This document shows, piece after piece, positions 8,107 to 18,290 of a stretch of DNA of 41,988 nucleotides (position 1 is the stretch's first letter; every line of letters begins with the position of its first letter). The notes below the pieces were generated by a model, which worked only from the letters and a program-made list of their open reading frames with translations, was not told where the DNA came from and ran no database searches. Source of the DNA: Planctomycetota bacterium (GTDB lineage Bacteria > Planctomycetota > Planctomycetia > Pirellulales > Pirellulaceae); NCBI GenBank assembly GCA_003671195.1, contig QWPJ01000002.1, forward strand, positions 1-41,988. The letters run 5' to 3'. A program made the position numbers and the translations under genes.

Positions 8107-8340
8107 ATGAACACACAATTATCTTCCAAAGGACAAATCGTCTTGCCGGTTGAACTGCGTGAGGCAGATCATTTGGTGCCGGGCCAGGTATTCGAGATTG
8201 AACGAATTTCGGAAGGTGAGTATTTGCTGAAGAAGGTTCGCAAACCAGGGCAGCCAGGGTTGGTCCAGTGGCTTGCCCAGTGCCCTTCGCCTGATTGGTT
8301 TCAGCCGGTCGAATCGGAATCGACGGACTCCTTGTTATGA
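8107..8340 (+). CDS. AbrB/VapB-type antitoxin
   Basis: This 77-residue protein has the swapped-hairpin AbrB pattern at its N-terminus: SSKGQIVLPVELRE, then LVPGQVFEIE and EYLLKK, residues about 6-45. The C-terminal tail (about 50-77) contains Trp and acidic residues and would be the toxin-binding part. Antitoxins of this kind neutralise the PIN-domain ribonuclease and repress their own operon as a complex. Its stop overlaps the toxin start in an ATGA arrangement (8337-8340), the usual translational coupling. There is no clear Shine-Dalgarno sequence, and the predicted -10 box ends only eight bases before the ATG, so translation may begin on a leaderless transcript. Confidence 0.85.
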   Translation: MNTQLSSKGQIVLPVELREADHLVPGQVFEIERISEGEYLLKKVRKPGQPGLVQWLAQCPSPDWFQPVESESTDSLL

Positions 8341-8744
8341 AGTTTCTGGTGGATGCGAACGTGCTCAGCGAAGCGACGAAGCCCAACCCTAACCCGAAAG
8401 TAGTCGGGTGGCTTGCGGCGCACGAGACACAATTAGCGATCAATCCGATTGTTCTTGGCGAGCTACGATTTGGAATCCTCTTGTTACCCAAAGGCAAGAG
8501 GCGTAGCGAGCTGCTCGCATGGCTTGAATCGGGTATTCGCTATTTGCAGATGCTGGATTTCGACGCGACGACTTCGGAGAATTGGGCACAACTCTTGGCG
8601 GAATTAAGAAAACAGGGGCGTGCCATGCCGGTCAAAGACAGTCTCATCGCCGCAACGGCTCGCCAGTTCCAATTACCCATCGCAACGAGGAACGCCAAGG
8701 ACTTTGCGTTTGCAGGCGTCAAAGTTGTCAACCCGTTCGATTGA
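8337..8744 (+). CDS. vapC: VapC-type PIN-domain ribonuclease toxin
   Basis: The 135-residue protein is a complete PIN domain. The expected metal-binding acids are visible: Asp6 in MKFLVDANVLSE, Glu42 in VLGELRFG, Asp101 in MPVKDSLIAATA, and Asp122 in TRNAKDF. VapC toxins cleave specific RNAs, often tRNAs or the ribosomal sarcin-ricin loop, when not bound by the antitoxin. The start is set at the ATG overlapping the antitoxin stop; a longer in-frame reading from 8295 lies inside the antitoxin gene and is unlikely. The pair sits beside a palindromic-repeat mosaic, a common location for mobile toxin-antitoxin modules. Confidence 0.93.
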   Translation: MKFLVDANVLSEATKPNPNPKVVGWLAAHETQLAINPIVLGELRFGILLLPKGKRRSELLAWLESGIRYLQMLDFDATTSENWAQLLAELRKQGRAMPVKDSLIAATARQFQLPIATRNAKDFAFAGVKVVNPFD

Positions 8745-8826
8745 GATCTTTACTGCTGTTCATTGCACGCAAACATTGTATGCACTTGGTTGAGTTCCTC
8801 GCCGTTGGCTGCGGGTTAAACGAAAT

Positions 8827-8855
8827 AGCCCGCGGCTTGCGCCCAAGCGGCTGAC
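8827..8855. repeat. Small G+C-rich imperfect hairpin
   Basis: GCTTG-CGCC-CAAGC lies inside a larger imperfect palindrome AGCCCGCGG...CGGCTG. It resembles the other dispersed palindromic units of the window but has no second copy here. Confidence 0.4.
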
Positions 8856-8968
8856 AGGTTTCGTCGCAGGTGCGCCAGCAGGTGGGCGATTGGATTTAGC
8901 CTCGAAAAAATATTCCCTAGCAGTCGGCTGATCGGATTCGATGGATCGGTTACGATGATGGCCCTAAA

Positions 8969-9013
8969 GATCCTTTTTGCTGCGATCCTTTTTTCCGCGA
9001 TCCTTTTTTTATT
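8969..9013. repeat. 15-nt tandem repeat, three copies, just before the M3 peptidase gene
   Basis: GATCCTTTTTGCTGC, GATCCTTTTTTCCGC and GATCCTTTTTTTATT follow each other with an exact 15-nt period and end 4 nt before the first possible start codon. The frame through them has no start codon before the gene, so they are probably untranslated. Confidence 0.75.
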
Positions 9014-9031
9014 GCGATGCGAGCCAAAGCC

Positions 9032-11239
9032 ATGAACAAAAAAGTCCGTTCGGGGACCCGGTTAGGTAGGGTTGGGTTGGTCTGTGCGATCGGAGCGCAG
9101 GCTCTATGGGTGAGCGAATCGAGCCTTAGTCTCCAGGCACAGGACGCTCCGCTAGCCCGATCGACCGACAATTCCAAAATCAAGACGACAATGAACCAAG
9201 ACAATCCATTTTTTTCTGCCAGCAAGCTTCCTTTTCAAGCACCTGATTTCGCGTCGATCAAGCCGGAGCATTTCGCCAGTGCCTTCGATGCCGGGATGGC
9301 CCAGCAACTCGAGCAGGTTCGCTCGATCGCTCGTGAGCAGGATCCCCCCTCGTTTGAAAATACGCTGGTTTCGATGGAGAAGTCCGGAGAAATTCTCACC
9401 CGAGTCGCGGCGGTCTTTTTCAATTTGGCCGGAGCACACACCAATGATGCGATCCAGGAAATCGAGCGCGAAGTTGCCCCGAAGCTTGCGAGCCATTCCG
9501 ACGACATCTATTTGAACAAGCCGTTGTTTGCACGCGTCGAGCGGCTTTGGAATCAGCGAGGTGAGCTCAAGCTCAGCGAAGAACAACAGAGGTTGCTCAA
9601 GAAGACGTATGAGGATTTTGTCCGGGCTGGCGCTAAGCTCTCGGAGTCCCAACAGGTCGAGGTCCGTGCGATCAACGAGCGGATTTCGACCCTCACGACC
9701 CAGTTTCAGAACCAATTGCTGGCCGTGACCAAGGAGCGAGCCGTCCTGGTCGATGACATCGCTGAGCTTGCAGGGATGAGTGACGGGGAGATCGCGGCCG
9801 CCAAGCAGGCGGCCAGTGCGAGAGGACAGGACGGTAAGTATTTGCTGGCCATCACCAACACCACCCGGCAGCCGGTTTTGACATCCCTCAAGAATCGCGA
9901 GTTGCGACGACGCGTATGGTTGGCCAGTGCGAACCGCGCGTTGGGGGAGAATGCGGGGATCGACAACCAGCCGATCGTCTTGGAGCTAGCCAAGCTTCGC
10001 GCCCGGAGAGCTCAGTTGCTCGGCTACAGCGATCACGCTTCGTTCACTCTGGAGAACCAGATGGCCGGCACCCCCAAGGCGGCCATGAAGATGCTGCAGG
10101 ATTTGGTACCGGGGGTTCTCGAGAAGGTCAAATCCGAGACCGCATCGATCACCGAAGCGATGCAAGAGGATGGGTTGACTGGCCCGCCGGAGGCTTGGGA
10201 TTGGGAGTACTATGCCGAAAAAGTAAGGGCCAAAAAGTACCAAGTCGACGAGAGCGCGATCAAGCCTTATTTTGAACTCGAGAGCGTGCTGAAAAACGGC
10301 GTGTTCTACACTTACAACAAACTCTATGGGATCGATTTCAAGGAGCGAACGGATTTGCCCGTGTGGCATCCGACCGTTCGCGTGTTCGACGTGGTCGGCA
10401 AGGATGGCAAGCCGATCGGATTGTTCTATGCCGACTACTTCCAGCGAGATTCCAAGCGAGGTGGAGCTTGGATGGACTCCCTGGTCTCGCAGTCGCGGTT
10501 GCTCCATCAGTTGCCCGTGGTCATCAACGTCATGAACATACCGAGTCCGGCCCAGGGTGAGCCTGCGTTGATGAGTCTCGATCACGTCCAGACGATGTTC
10601 CATGAGCTTGGGCATGGAGTGCATGGACTTTTTTCGTCTGTCGAGTACCCGAGTTTATCCGGGACGAGTGTACCGAGAGATTACGTCGAGTTTCCCTCGA
10701 CGTTCCATGAGGACTGGGCCATTGAGCCGGACATCTTGGCCAATTATGCTCGGCACTATCAGACCGGAGAGGTCTTGCCCAAGGACCTCCTCGACAAGGC
10801 GATAGCGGCCAGCAAATTCAACAAGGGTTTCGATTCGTTGGAGTATCTTTCGGCGGCGTTGCTGGATTTGGGATGGCATTCGCTAAGCCCTGAGCAGGTG
10901 CCCGGCGATGTCGTCGGGTTTGAAAAACAGCTTTTGGCTAAGTTTGGGGTCGATTTGTCGGCCGTCCCGCCCCGGTATCGCAGTCCGTACTTTGCGCATG
11001 TTTGGTCGGGGGGCTACTCCGCCGGGTATTACGCTTACTTATGGAGCGAGGTCTTGGCCGCCGATGCTTATGCGTACATGAAGGAGTCGGGTGGATTGAC
11101 GTCGGCCAACGGGTCGAAGTTTCGCCAGCAGGTGTTATCTCGTGGGGGATCGCGGGAGGTGATGCAGCAGTACATTGATTTCCGGGGACGGGAGCCTGGG
11201 GTCGAGGCGCTTTTGATCCGCCGCGGGCTCAAGGACTGA
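9032..11239 (+). CDS. Exported M3-family zinc metallopeptidase (peptidyl-dipeptidase Dcp type)
   Basis: The zinc site is clear: HELGH with His524, Glu525 and His528 (numbering from the ATG at 9032), and a third ligand Glu553 in DYVEFPS. The order of domains and the 735-residue length fit the Dcp/oligopeptidase A branch of M3, which cleaves short peptides, usually dipeptides from the C-terminus. The first 40 residues (basic MNKKVRSGTRLGR, a hydrophobic stretch, then LSLQAQDA) look like a signal peptide, so it probably acts outside the cytoplasm, unlike E. coli Dcp. The ATG at 9017 would add five residues; the basic stretch after 9032 makes the later start slightly more attractive. Three 15-nt repeats precede the gene. 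It is probably transcribed alone. Confidence 0.9.
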   Translation: MNKKVRSGTRLGRVGLVCAIGAQALWVSESSLSLQAQDAPLARSTDNSKIKTTMNQDNPFFSASKLPFQAPDFASIKPEHFASAFDAGMAQQLEQVRSIAREQDPPSFENTLVSMEKSGEILTRVAAVFFNLAGAHTNDAIQEIEREVAPKLASHSDDIYLNKPLFARVERLWNQRGELKLSEEQQRLLKKTYEDFVRAGAKLSESQQVEVRAINERISTLTTQFQNQLLAVTKERAVLVDDIAELAGMSDGEIAAAKQAASARGQDGKYLLAITNTTRQPVLTSLKNRELRRRVWLASANRALGENAGIDNQPIVLELAKLRARRAQLLGYSDHASFTLENQMAGTPKAAMKMLQDLVPGVLEKVKSETASITEAMQEDGLTGPPEAWDWEYYAEKVRAKKYQVDESAIKPYFELESVLKNGVFYTYNKLYGIDFKERTDLPVWHPTVRVFDVVGKDGKPIGLFYADYFQRDSKRGGAWMDSLVSQSRLLHQLPVVINVMNIPSPAQGEPALMSLDHVQTMFHELGHGVHGLFSSVEYPSLSGTSVPRDYVEFPSTFHEDWAIEPDILANYARHYQTGEVLPKDLLDKAIAASKFNKGFDSLEYLSAALLDLGWHSLSPEQVPGDVVGFEKQLLAKFGVDLSAVPPRYRSPYFAHVWSGGYSAGYYAYLWSEVLAADAYAYMKESGGLTSANGSKFRQQVLSRGGSREVMQQYIDFRGREPGVEALLIRRGLKD

Positions 11240-11397
11240 GATTTTTTCGCCTTGCGGACCGCCGTGCGAACCAGATTCAACCTAGTTAGCAAAGCGAATT
11301 CCTCAAATTTGCTGATACTTTTTAAGAAAACTTTCTAGATAACTCGATTGAAACATTAATGCCGATTGACACGCATGACGAGAAATCCGAAAATCTT

Positions 11398-11412
11398 CCC
11401 GACGACGTCGGG
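11398..11412. promoter_or_regulatory. Short palindrome upstream of the PEP-CTERM gene
   Basis: CCCGAC-GAC-GTCGGG is a perfect 6-bp inverted repeat about 55 nt before the start codon and could be an operator. A TTGACA at 11366-11371 lies just upstream, but no good -10 box follows at the proper distance. The rest of the gap 11240-11466 shows nothing else. Confidence 0.3.
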
Positions 11413-11466
11413 TAGCGGTTGAAATCTGCACTTTCGCAGGATGCACAAACTTTTTGGAGGATACAG

Positions 11467-12018
11467 ATGAAGAGTTTTATTTTTGCAATGCTGGCGGTTT
11501 TTGCCAGTTCGTTTGCTTCGGTTCAGGCGGGGTATTTGGCGGTGGGATCGGCTTCCTTTAACACCTCGTCCAGTGACTTGGTAGCTCCGACTAACACCAA
11601 CACTTCCTTCGTTTTTGACACCAACAACGCGACTTCAGGGACCGGTTCATTTGCTGGGGACGTGGGAACATACTTTGGGTCCTTTACTCTCCCAGCTCAT
11701 TCTGGCACAGGCTTCCCTTTGAGCATTACAGGACCCTTTGGCTCGTTCTCTGGCAACGTTTCTGTGGACAACTATGCAGGAGACAATGACAACAACGTTC
11801 GATCCCTTCTTGCTTCTGGTACGTTTACTCGCACTGGTTTTGACCCAACACCCTCGAGCATCTCGTTCAGTGTTACCGAGACCGGTGCTTCCTATGCCTA
11901 CGCATTCACTATAAGCGTGACACCACCACCGCCAGCAGCGGTTCCAGAGCCTGCCTCGATGGCAATTTTTGGCTTGGGCGCCCTCGGATTGGCTGCTCGC
12001 CGCTATCGCCGCAAGTAA
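11467..12018 (+). CDS. PEP-CTERM sorted exported protein
   Basis: The 183-residue protein begins with a signal peptide (about 1-22, ending SFASVQA). It ends with a textbook PEP-CTERM sorting tail: VPEPAS at about residue 159, a hydrophobic span (MAIFGLGALGLAA) and the basic RRYRRK end. Such proteins are exported, cleaved by an exosortase and released into or anchored at the cell surface. The middle is rich in Ser, Thr, Asn and Gly and probably beta-sheet; no enzymatic motif is visible. The start at 11467 is supported by GGAGG at 11456-11460, six bases before it. A TTG at 11419 would add 16 residues before the signal peptide and is unlikely. A strong terminator follows, so the gene is monocistronic. 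Confidence 0.88.
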   Translation: MKSFIFAMLAVFASSFASVQAGYLAVGSASFNTSSSDLVAPTNTNTSFVFDTNNATSGTGSFAGDVGTYFGSFTLPAHSGTGFPLSITGPFGSFSGNVSVDNYAGDNDNNVRSLLASGTFTRTGFDPTPSSISFSVTETGASYAYAFTISVTPPPPAAVPEPASMAIFGLGALGLAARRYRRK

Positions 12019-12042
12019 TTGATTCTTGCATAATTTTGAGCG

Positions 12043-12075
12043 AAAGACGCGTCACTTCAGTGGCGCGTCTTTTTC
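12043..12075 (+). terminator. Rho-independent terminator after the PEP-CTERM gene
   Basis: AAGACGCGTCAC pairs with GTGGCGCGTCTT (one G-T pair) across a TTCA loop and is followed directly by a T run at 12070-12074. Confidence 0.85.
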
Positions 12076-12114
12076 ATTTTGGTGTTTGTTGCCAGTTATC
12101 TTTGGCGTTTTGAC

Positions 12115-12142
12115 TTGACGAGTTTTGCCCTCTGACTAAACT
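12115..12142 (+). promoter_or_regulatory. Probable promoter of rpmF-fabD-fabG
   Basis: TTGACG at 12115-12120 and TAAACT at 12137-12142 are separated by 16 nt. The pair lies about 46 nt before rpmF and just after the preceding terminator, where a promoter is needed. Confidence 0.45.
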
Positions 12143-12187
12143 CATCCCCTCGCATCGCAGTCCAAGTTTTTGTAACGAGTCTAGAAA

Positions 12188-12376
12188 ATGGCAGTACCTA
12201 AGAGACGACATTCGAATTCCCGCACTGGCAAGCGACGTGCGCACCATGCCAAGAAGCCCAAGCAACTGCAGGTTTGCAGCAAGTGCAGTACTGTAGTTCC
12301 CACCCACTGTGTTTGCCCTAAGTGTGGGTTTTACATGGGCCGCGTTGTCGTCGACATGGGCCAGACTCAAGAGTAG
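12188..12376 (+). CDS. rpmF: 50S ribosomal protein L32, zinc-binding form
   Basis: The 62-residue protein begins with the L32 signature MAVPKRRHSNSRTGKRRAHH. It has a four-cysteine zinc ribbon at Cys30, Cys33, Cys43 and Cys46. L32 sits near the peptidyl transferase centre in the large subunit. As in many bacteria it heads a fatty-acid synthesis cluster, here rpmF-fabD-fabG, though plsX and fabH, which often come between, are absent. Confidence 0.97.
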   Translation: MAVPKRRHSNSRTGKRRAHHAKKPKQLQVCSKCSTVVPTHCVCPKCGFYMGRVVVDMGQTQE

Positions 12377-12435
12377 CCTGAGAATCTCGGGTCGTCTTGA
12401 CAAACGTCTTTTTGACAAGCGTCTAAGGAGGGACC

Positions 12436-13344
12436 GTGGCAAAAGTCGCCCTGCTTTTTCCTGGGCAAGGAGCCCAGGTCGTCGGGATGGCCTCAGGGTT
12501 GCTCGCGCGTAGCGAGTCGGCGCGAGGGTTGTTCGCTAGGGCGTCTGAGATACTTGGTTATGATCTGGCTGCATTGTGTGTCGACGGGCCCGACACAGAG
12601 TTGAATTTGACGAGCAACAGCCAACCGGCTTTGTTTGTCCATTCTGCCGCCGCTTTGGCGGATTTCTACGAGCAGCGTCCGGAGGTATCCAGCCAAGTCG
12701 TGGCGGTTGCGGGCTTGAGTCTCGGGGAGTACTCGGCGTTGTATGCGGCCGGTGCGTTGTCCTTCGAGAGTGGTGTTTCGCTCGTGGCGGCACGTGGCCG
12801 TGCGATGCAATCGGCGGCCAGTGCGGTTTCGAGTCAGATGGCCAGCATCATCGGATTGGACCGCGATCAGGTTCAGTCGTTTTGCGACCAAGCTAGGCAA
12901 CCGGGTGAGATTCTGCAGTTGGCGAATCTGTTGTGCCCGGGCAACATAGCGATATCAGGTCACACCGAATCGATTCGGGTTTGTGAAACGCTCGTCAGCG
13001 AGGCGGGTTACAAATTCATCCGATTGGCCGTCGCTGGGGCTTTCCACACCGACATCATGCGACCGGCCGTCGAGGAGCTTCAGAGGGCCTTAGAGCATGC
13101 GCATCTAGGCGATGCGAGGGTTCCATTGGTGGCCAACGTCGATGCACAATTGCATGATCGCGCAAGTGATTTTGCGGGCCTGTTGCCGCGTCAAATCGTA
13201 TCTCCTGTTTTGTGGGAAGCATCCTTGCGTAAGCTCTTGGACATGGGCGTCGAGCAGTTTTACGAAATCGGGACCGGCAGGGTGCTTACCGGCACCCTCA
13301 AGCGGACCGACCGCAAAGCTCCCTGCGAGGCTTTTGGAGATTAG
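12436..13344 (+). CDS. fabD: Malonyl-CoA:ACP transacylase
   Basis: The enzyme moves malonyl groups from CoA to acyl carrier protein to feed fatty-acid elongation. The 302-residue protein shows FPGQGAQ at 8-14, the nucleophile motif [10 protein letters not shown] with Ser95, Arg120 in AARGRAM for malonate binding, and His204 in GAFHTDIM. The motif reads GLSLG instead of the more common GHSLG. The GTG start at 12436 is supported by AAGGAGGGA (12425-12433), close to the expected spacing. The gene lies 59 nt after rpmF and 38 nt before fabG in an evident operon. Confidence 0.96.
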   Translation: MAKVALLFPGQGAQVVGMASGLLARSESARGLFARASEILGYDLAALCVDGPDTELNLTSNSQPALFVHSAAALADFYEQRPEVSSQVVAVAGLSLGEYSALYAAGALSFESGVSLVAARGRAMQSAASAVSSQMASIIGLDRDQVQSFCDQARQPGEILQLANLLCPGNIAISGHTESIRVCETLVSEAGYKFIRLAVAGAFHTDIMRPAVEELQRALEHAHLGDARVPLVANVDAQLHDRASDFAGLLPRQIVSPVLWEASLRKLLDMGVEQFYEIGTGRVLTGTLKRTDRKAPCEAFGD

Positions 13345-13382
13345 GTTCAACATTCTTTTTTTGGATTCAAGGGGCGATGCGT

Positions 13383-14147
13383 ATGGCTACTTCATTGGGA
13401 CTTTCTGCGAATTTACAGGGCCAAATCGCGATGGTCACCGGAGCCTCCCAGGGTTTGGGGCAAGCCGTCGCGATACGGCTAGGGGAGAACGGCGCGAAGG
13501 TACTTTGTGTGGCTAGAAACGCCGAGAAGCTCGCCGAGACCGTCGCTGCGATCCAAGCTGCTGGCGGAGAAGCGGTAGCCATGTCTTGTGACGTGACGGA
13601 CCGGACCTCGGTCGAAAAGCTTTTTGAGACCGTCGAGATCGAGTACAAACGGCTGGATATCTTGGTCAACAATGCGGGGATCACTCGCGATACGTTATTG
13701 CCTCGCATGACCGATTCGCAATGGGATGAGATCATCGCAGCGAATCTGACGAGTTGTTTTCTGTGTTGTCGCGCCGCGACACGGATCATGATGGGACAGC
13801 GTTACGGCCGGATCATCAACATGTCGAGCGTATCGGGATTGATCGGCAATGCTGGGCAGACCAACTACTCGGCGACGAAGGCTGGGATGATTGGGTTCAC
13901 CCGATCGCTCTCTCGGGAGCTTGCGAAACGCAAGATCACGGTCAATGCCGTAGCCCCTGGCTTTATCGAGAGCGAGATGACCAAGGCGCTCGGAGACGCG
14001 GTGGTCGACGAGGTCAAGAAGCGGGTCCCTGCGAACCGCTTAGGGCAGCCCGACGATGTGGCTGCATGTGTGTTGTTCTTGGCGAGTCCTGCGGCCAGTT
14101 ACGTCACCGGCCAGGTCTTGACCGTCGACGGTGGAATGACGGGCTGA
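13383..14147 (+). CDS. fabG: 3-oxoacyl-[ACP] reductase
   Basis: This short-chain dehydrogenase reduces 3-oxoacyl-ACP with NADPH during fatty-acid synthesis. Visible features from the ATG at 13383: TGASQGLG cofactor loop at 19-26, NNAG near 96-99, and the catalytic Ser149, Tyr162 and Lys166 in NYSATKAG. The C-terminal [15 protein letters not shown] ending is typical of FabG. AAGGGG at 13369-13374 sits 8 nt from this ATG but only 2 nt from the ATG at 13377, so the later start is preferred. Co-location with fabD supports FabG over other family members. acpP and fabF, which often follow, are not here. Confidence 0.94.
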   Translation: MATSLGLSANLQGQIAMVTGASQGLGQAVAIRLGENGAKVLCVARNAEKLAETVAAIQAAGGEAVAMSCDVTDRTSVEKLFETVEIEYKRLDILVNNAGITRDTLLPRMTDSQWDEIIAANLTSCFLCCRAATRIMMGQRYGRIINMSSVSGLIGNAGQTNYSATKAGMIGFTRSLSRELAKRKITVNAVAPGFIESEMTKALGDAVVDEVKKRVPANRLGQPDDVAACVLFLASPAASYVTGQVLTVDGGMTG

Positions 14148-14197
14148 TCTTGATGCGATTTGCATGAGGGGATTCTTAGGCACCCGAATCGAGGCTC

Positions 14198-14246
14198 CTG
14201 GACTCTGGGACCTGGACTCTGGGACTCTGGGACCTGGACTATGGGG
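14198..14246. repeat. 14-nt tandem repeat between convergent fabG and the protease gene
   Basis: CTGGACTCTGGGAC occurs twice in tandem (14198-14211, 14212-14225), followed by a partial unit and a third variant copy ending in ATGGGG. It fills the short gap between the two convergent genes. Confidence 0.75.
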
Positions 14247-14254
14247 CGGGCGGT

Positions 14255-15313
14255 TTATTCGTTGATGACCGGAGTGATTTCGAGGGTGAGTTTCTCCGTC
14301 GAGCGGAGGATCGTCATCGGGTAGGGTTTATCGGCTGGGAGTTGTTCGACGACGCTTCGGAAGTCTTCGGGGGTAAAGACTCTTTGTTTGGCGATTTCGA
14401 GGATCACGTCATCGATTTTCAGTCCCGCGTTTAGTGCTGGGCTATCGGGGCTGATCCGAGTGACGGTCACCCCGCCCCGGACGGGTAGTTTGAGTTGGTC
14501 GGCTTGGGATTGGGTCAGGGGTTCGACGCGCATGCCTACTTTAGCGCGACGGACTTTGCCGAAGGAGGAGAGTTCACGTGTGATCCATTGGACACGGGAG
14601 CTTGGGATTGCGAATCCGACTCCTTGGAACGAGCCGCTGGTGGTCATGATCGCGGTGTTGATGCCGACGAGTTGCCCATCGAGATCGATCATCGCGCCGC
14701 CGGAGTTTCCCGGGTTGATCGCCGCGTCGGTCTGGAGCAGTTGGCCTTCGACGAGTCGGCCAAGTGCCCGACCTTTGGAGCTGATGATTCCGACGCTGAC
14801 GGTTTGTTCGAGGGCAAAGGGGCTGCCGATCGCAAGGACCCAGTCGCCGATTTGCAGGCGGTCGGAATTTCCCAGTTCGACGTGGGGCAGGGGTGCATCC
14901 GAGGAGATTCGAAAGATAGCGATATCGCTTGAGGGATCGCTGATGGGTGTATCGCCTAGGAGTTCTCGACCGTCGGCAAGTCGCACGCGGATCCCTTTGG
15001 ATTCTTTGATGACGTGGTGGTTGGTCACGCACAGGCCGTTTTCTTCGAGGATCACGCCAGAGCCGATGTTGAAGTTTCGGGTGCTGTTGCTATCGAGCAG
15101 GTCGAGTTCATCGAGAGTCGCGTCGACATCGGCGCGTTTGGCCAGCACGGTAACGACAGCGGGCATGGCTTGGTTGGCTGCATTTTGGAAGGCGATCGAC
15201 AAGCTCTTGGCTTGGTTTTTCGCGAGGAGCTTGAGTTCTTGGTCATCGCCCAGAGCCATCGAGGATACAATGGCCAGCGCAGCGAGGAATTTGGGGAATG
15301 CGGAGATTGCCAT
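14255..15313 (-). CDS. HtrA/DegP-type periplasmic serine protease with one PDZ domain
   Basis: The 352-residue protein has a signal peptide (about 1-22, ending SMALG), a trypsin-like domain and a single C-terminal PDZ domain (about 255-345). The triad is intact: His100 in VTNHHVI, Asp130 in SSDIAIF, and Ser204 in NPGNSGGAM. Proteases of this type degrade or refold damaged proteins in the envelope. One PDZ domain and the length resemble DegS-like or short HtrA forms, but there is no N-terminal membrane anchor beyond the signal. It converges with fabG and diverges from the phosphorylase gene, so it is likely transcribed alone from the region 15314-15406. Confidence 0.92.
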   Translation of the reverse strand: MAISAFPKFLAALAIVSSMALGDDQELKLLAKNQAKSLSIAFQNAANQAMPAVVTVLAKRADVDATLDELDLLDSNSTRNFNIGSGVILEENGLCVTNHHVIKESKGIRVRLADGRELLGDTPISDPSSDIAIFRISSDAPLPHVELGNSDRLQIGDWVLAIGSPFALEQTVSVGIISSKGRALGRLVEGQLLQTDAAINPGNSGGAMIDLDGQLVGINTAIMTTSGSFQGVGFAIPSSRVQWITRELSSFGKVRRAKVGMRVEPLTQSQADQLKLPVRGGVTVTRISPDSPALNAGLKIDDVILEIAKQRVFTPEDFRSVVEQLPADKPYPMTILRSTEKLTLEITPVINE

Positions 15314-15406
15314 TTTCAGGTAGCTTTGGGCAGGGAGTGGTATCAGCAGGGTGCAGGGACTTCAGGGTTCATTCTATTTCAGGCATCGAAAACAGCGGAG
15401 TTGCAA

Positions 15407-16696
15407 GTGATCCCGGCGCTAATTATTTCGAAGAAAAGGGATGGCCAACGGCTCAGCGAGTCGGAGATTCGGTACATGATCTCCGGTTATGCTCGGGGGG
15501 ACGTGCCTGACTACCAGATGGCAGCCTTGGCGATGGCGATTTTCATTCGGGGGATGGAGCCCGAGGAGATCTCGCAGTTGACCGATGCGATGATCGCTAC
15601 GGGAAACTGCATGGAGAGGGTCTCGGAGCGACCGAGGGTCGACAAGCATTCGACCGGAGGGCTTGGGGACAAGACCTCGTTGATACTCGGTCCGATGTTG
15701 GCTTGTTGCGATTTGGACGTACCGATGATCAGTGGTCGGGGATTGGGCATCACGGGGGGCACACTCGACAAGCTCGAGTCGATCGCCGGCTACCGATGCG
15801 ATTTGAGCGAGCAGGAGTCAGGCCAACAGTTATCGAAGATCGGTTGTTTTATCACCGGGGCGAGCCAGAGTCTCGTGCCTGCCGACAAGAAGCTCTATGG
15901 ATTGCGGGACGTGACCGGAACGGTTCCCTCGGTGGCTTTGATCACCGCGAGCATTATGTCCAAGAAGATCGCCGAGACGCTCGATGCGTTGGTGCTCGAT
16001 GTCAAATGGGGGACAGGGGCGTTCCTCGAGGGGATAGATCAAGCTCGCGAGTTGGCCTTTTCATTGTGCGCCAACGGCAAGCGGGCTGGGATAGCGACCA
16101 GTGCGTTATTGAGCGACATGAACCAACCTTTGGGGCGGATGGTTGGGAACGCCTGTGAGGTCGAGGAGTCCATCGAGGTCATGCAGGGCAAGGGCCCGCA
16201 GGATGTATGGGAGTTGACACGAGAGCTCTCTGCACGGGTCTTGGTCAGCGTCGGTCGTGCGGTGGATTTAGAGCAAGCTCGCATGTTGCTTCAGGGGCAT
16301 TTGGATTCCGGTAGGGTGATGGAGCGATTTGAGCAGATGGTGTCCATGCAGGGGGGGGATTTAGGCAAATCCAGGCGGCTTGGCCGGATCACGGAGGTTC
16401 GCGCCCCTCGGTCCGGTTGGCTCGAGCGGATCGATGGACAGAGGCTCGGTCAGGCGGTCATTGTGATGGGTGGCGGTCGGATTCAGGCCGGCCAGAGCAT
16501 CGATCCTTCGGTGGGCTTAGCGATGGAAAGACGATTGGGGGATCGCGTGGAAAAAGGGGATCTGCTCGTCGCGATCCTTTGCGATCCGGAGGCCAAGGCA
16601 GAATCGGCACGGGTTTTGGTCAACGAATCGATCTCCATAGGTGATAGGCCTGTGGATCGAATTGGCCTTTGGCAAGAGTTCGATTCCAGGGCATAA
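15407..16696 (+). CDS. deoA: Thymidine/pyrimidine-nucleoside phosphorylase
   Basis: The enzyme splits thymidine or other pyrimidine nucleosides with phosphate into base and sugar-1-phosphate for salvage. The signature VDKHSTGGLGDKTS, the SLVPADKKLYGLRDVTGTV segment and the SIMSKKIAE lysines all fit the active family. From the GTG at 15407 it has 429 residues, near the usual 430-440. GGAG at 15397-15400 lies 6 nt before it, and homology begins immediately (VIPALIISKKRDG). A much longer in-frame reading from 15014 runs through the opposite-strand protease gene and is not real. The sequence does not separate thymidine-specific (DeoA) from broad pyrimidine (Pdp) enzymes, so the symbol is tentative. 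Confidence 0.93.
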   Translation: MIPALIISKKRDGQRLSESEIRYMISGYARGDVPDYQMAALAMAIFIRGMEPEEISQLTDAMIATGNCMERVSERPRVDKHSTGGLGDKTSLILGPMLACCDLDVPMISGRGLGITGGTLDKLESIAGYRCDLSEQESGQQLSKIGCFITGASQSLVPADKKLYGLRDVTGTVPSVALITASIMSKKIAETLDALVLDVKWGTGAFLEGIDQARELAFSLCANGKRAGIATSALLSDMNQPLGRMVGNACEVEESIEVMQGKGPQDVWELTRELSARVLVSVGRAVDLEQARMLLQGHLDSGRVMERFEQMVSMQGGDLGKSRRLGRITEVRAPRSGWLERIDGQRLGQAVIVMGGGRIQAGQSIDPSVGLAMERRLGDRVEKGDLLVAILCDPEAKAESARVLVNESISIGDRPVDRIGLWQEFDSRA

Positions 16697-18187
<1,491 letters not shown>

Positions 18188-18195
18188 GGGTCTCG

Positions 18196-18244
18196 CGGTT
18201 CTCGGTTTTCGGTTCGCGGTTCGCGATTCTCGGTTCTCGGTTAC
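18196..18244. repeat. Heptamer tandem repeat, seven units
   Basis: Seven consecutive 7-nt units of the form CGGTTCT/CGGTTCG occupy exactly 49 nt (CGGTTCT, CGGTTTT, CGGTTCG, CGGTTCG, CGATTCT, CGGTTCT, CGGTTAC). They lie just after argG. Confidence 0.85.
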
Positions 18245-18246
18245 AG

Positions 18247-18290
18247 GGACCGCAGATCGGGGATATTTGCTTTTAGGGGCTCTGCGGTCC
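18247..18290. terminator. Possible shared hairpin between convergent genes
   Basis: GGACCGCAGA at 18247-18256 is perfectly complementary to TCTGCGGTCC at 18281-18290, with a 24-nt loop. The right arm is within the last codons of the minus-strand gene. There is no strong T run on either side, so terminator function is uncertain. Confidence 0.4.

Noticed and set aside
15014..15406. N-terminal extension of the phosphorylase frame
   Set aside because: It lies over the opposite-strand protease gene and has no phosphorylase homology; the GTG at 15407 has a ribosome binding site.
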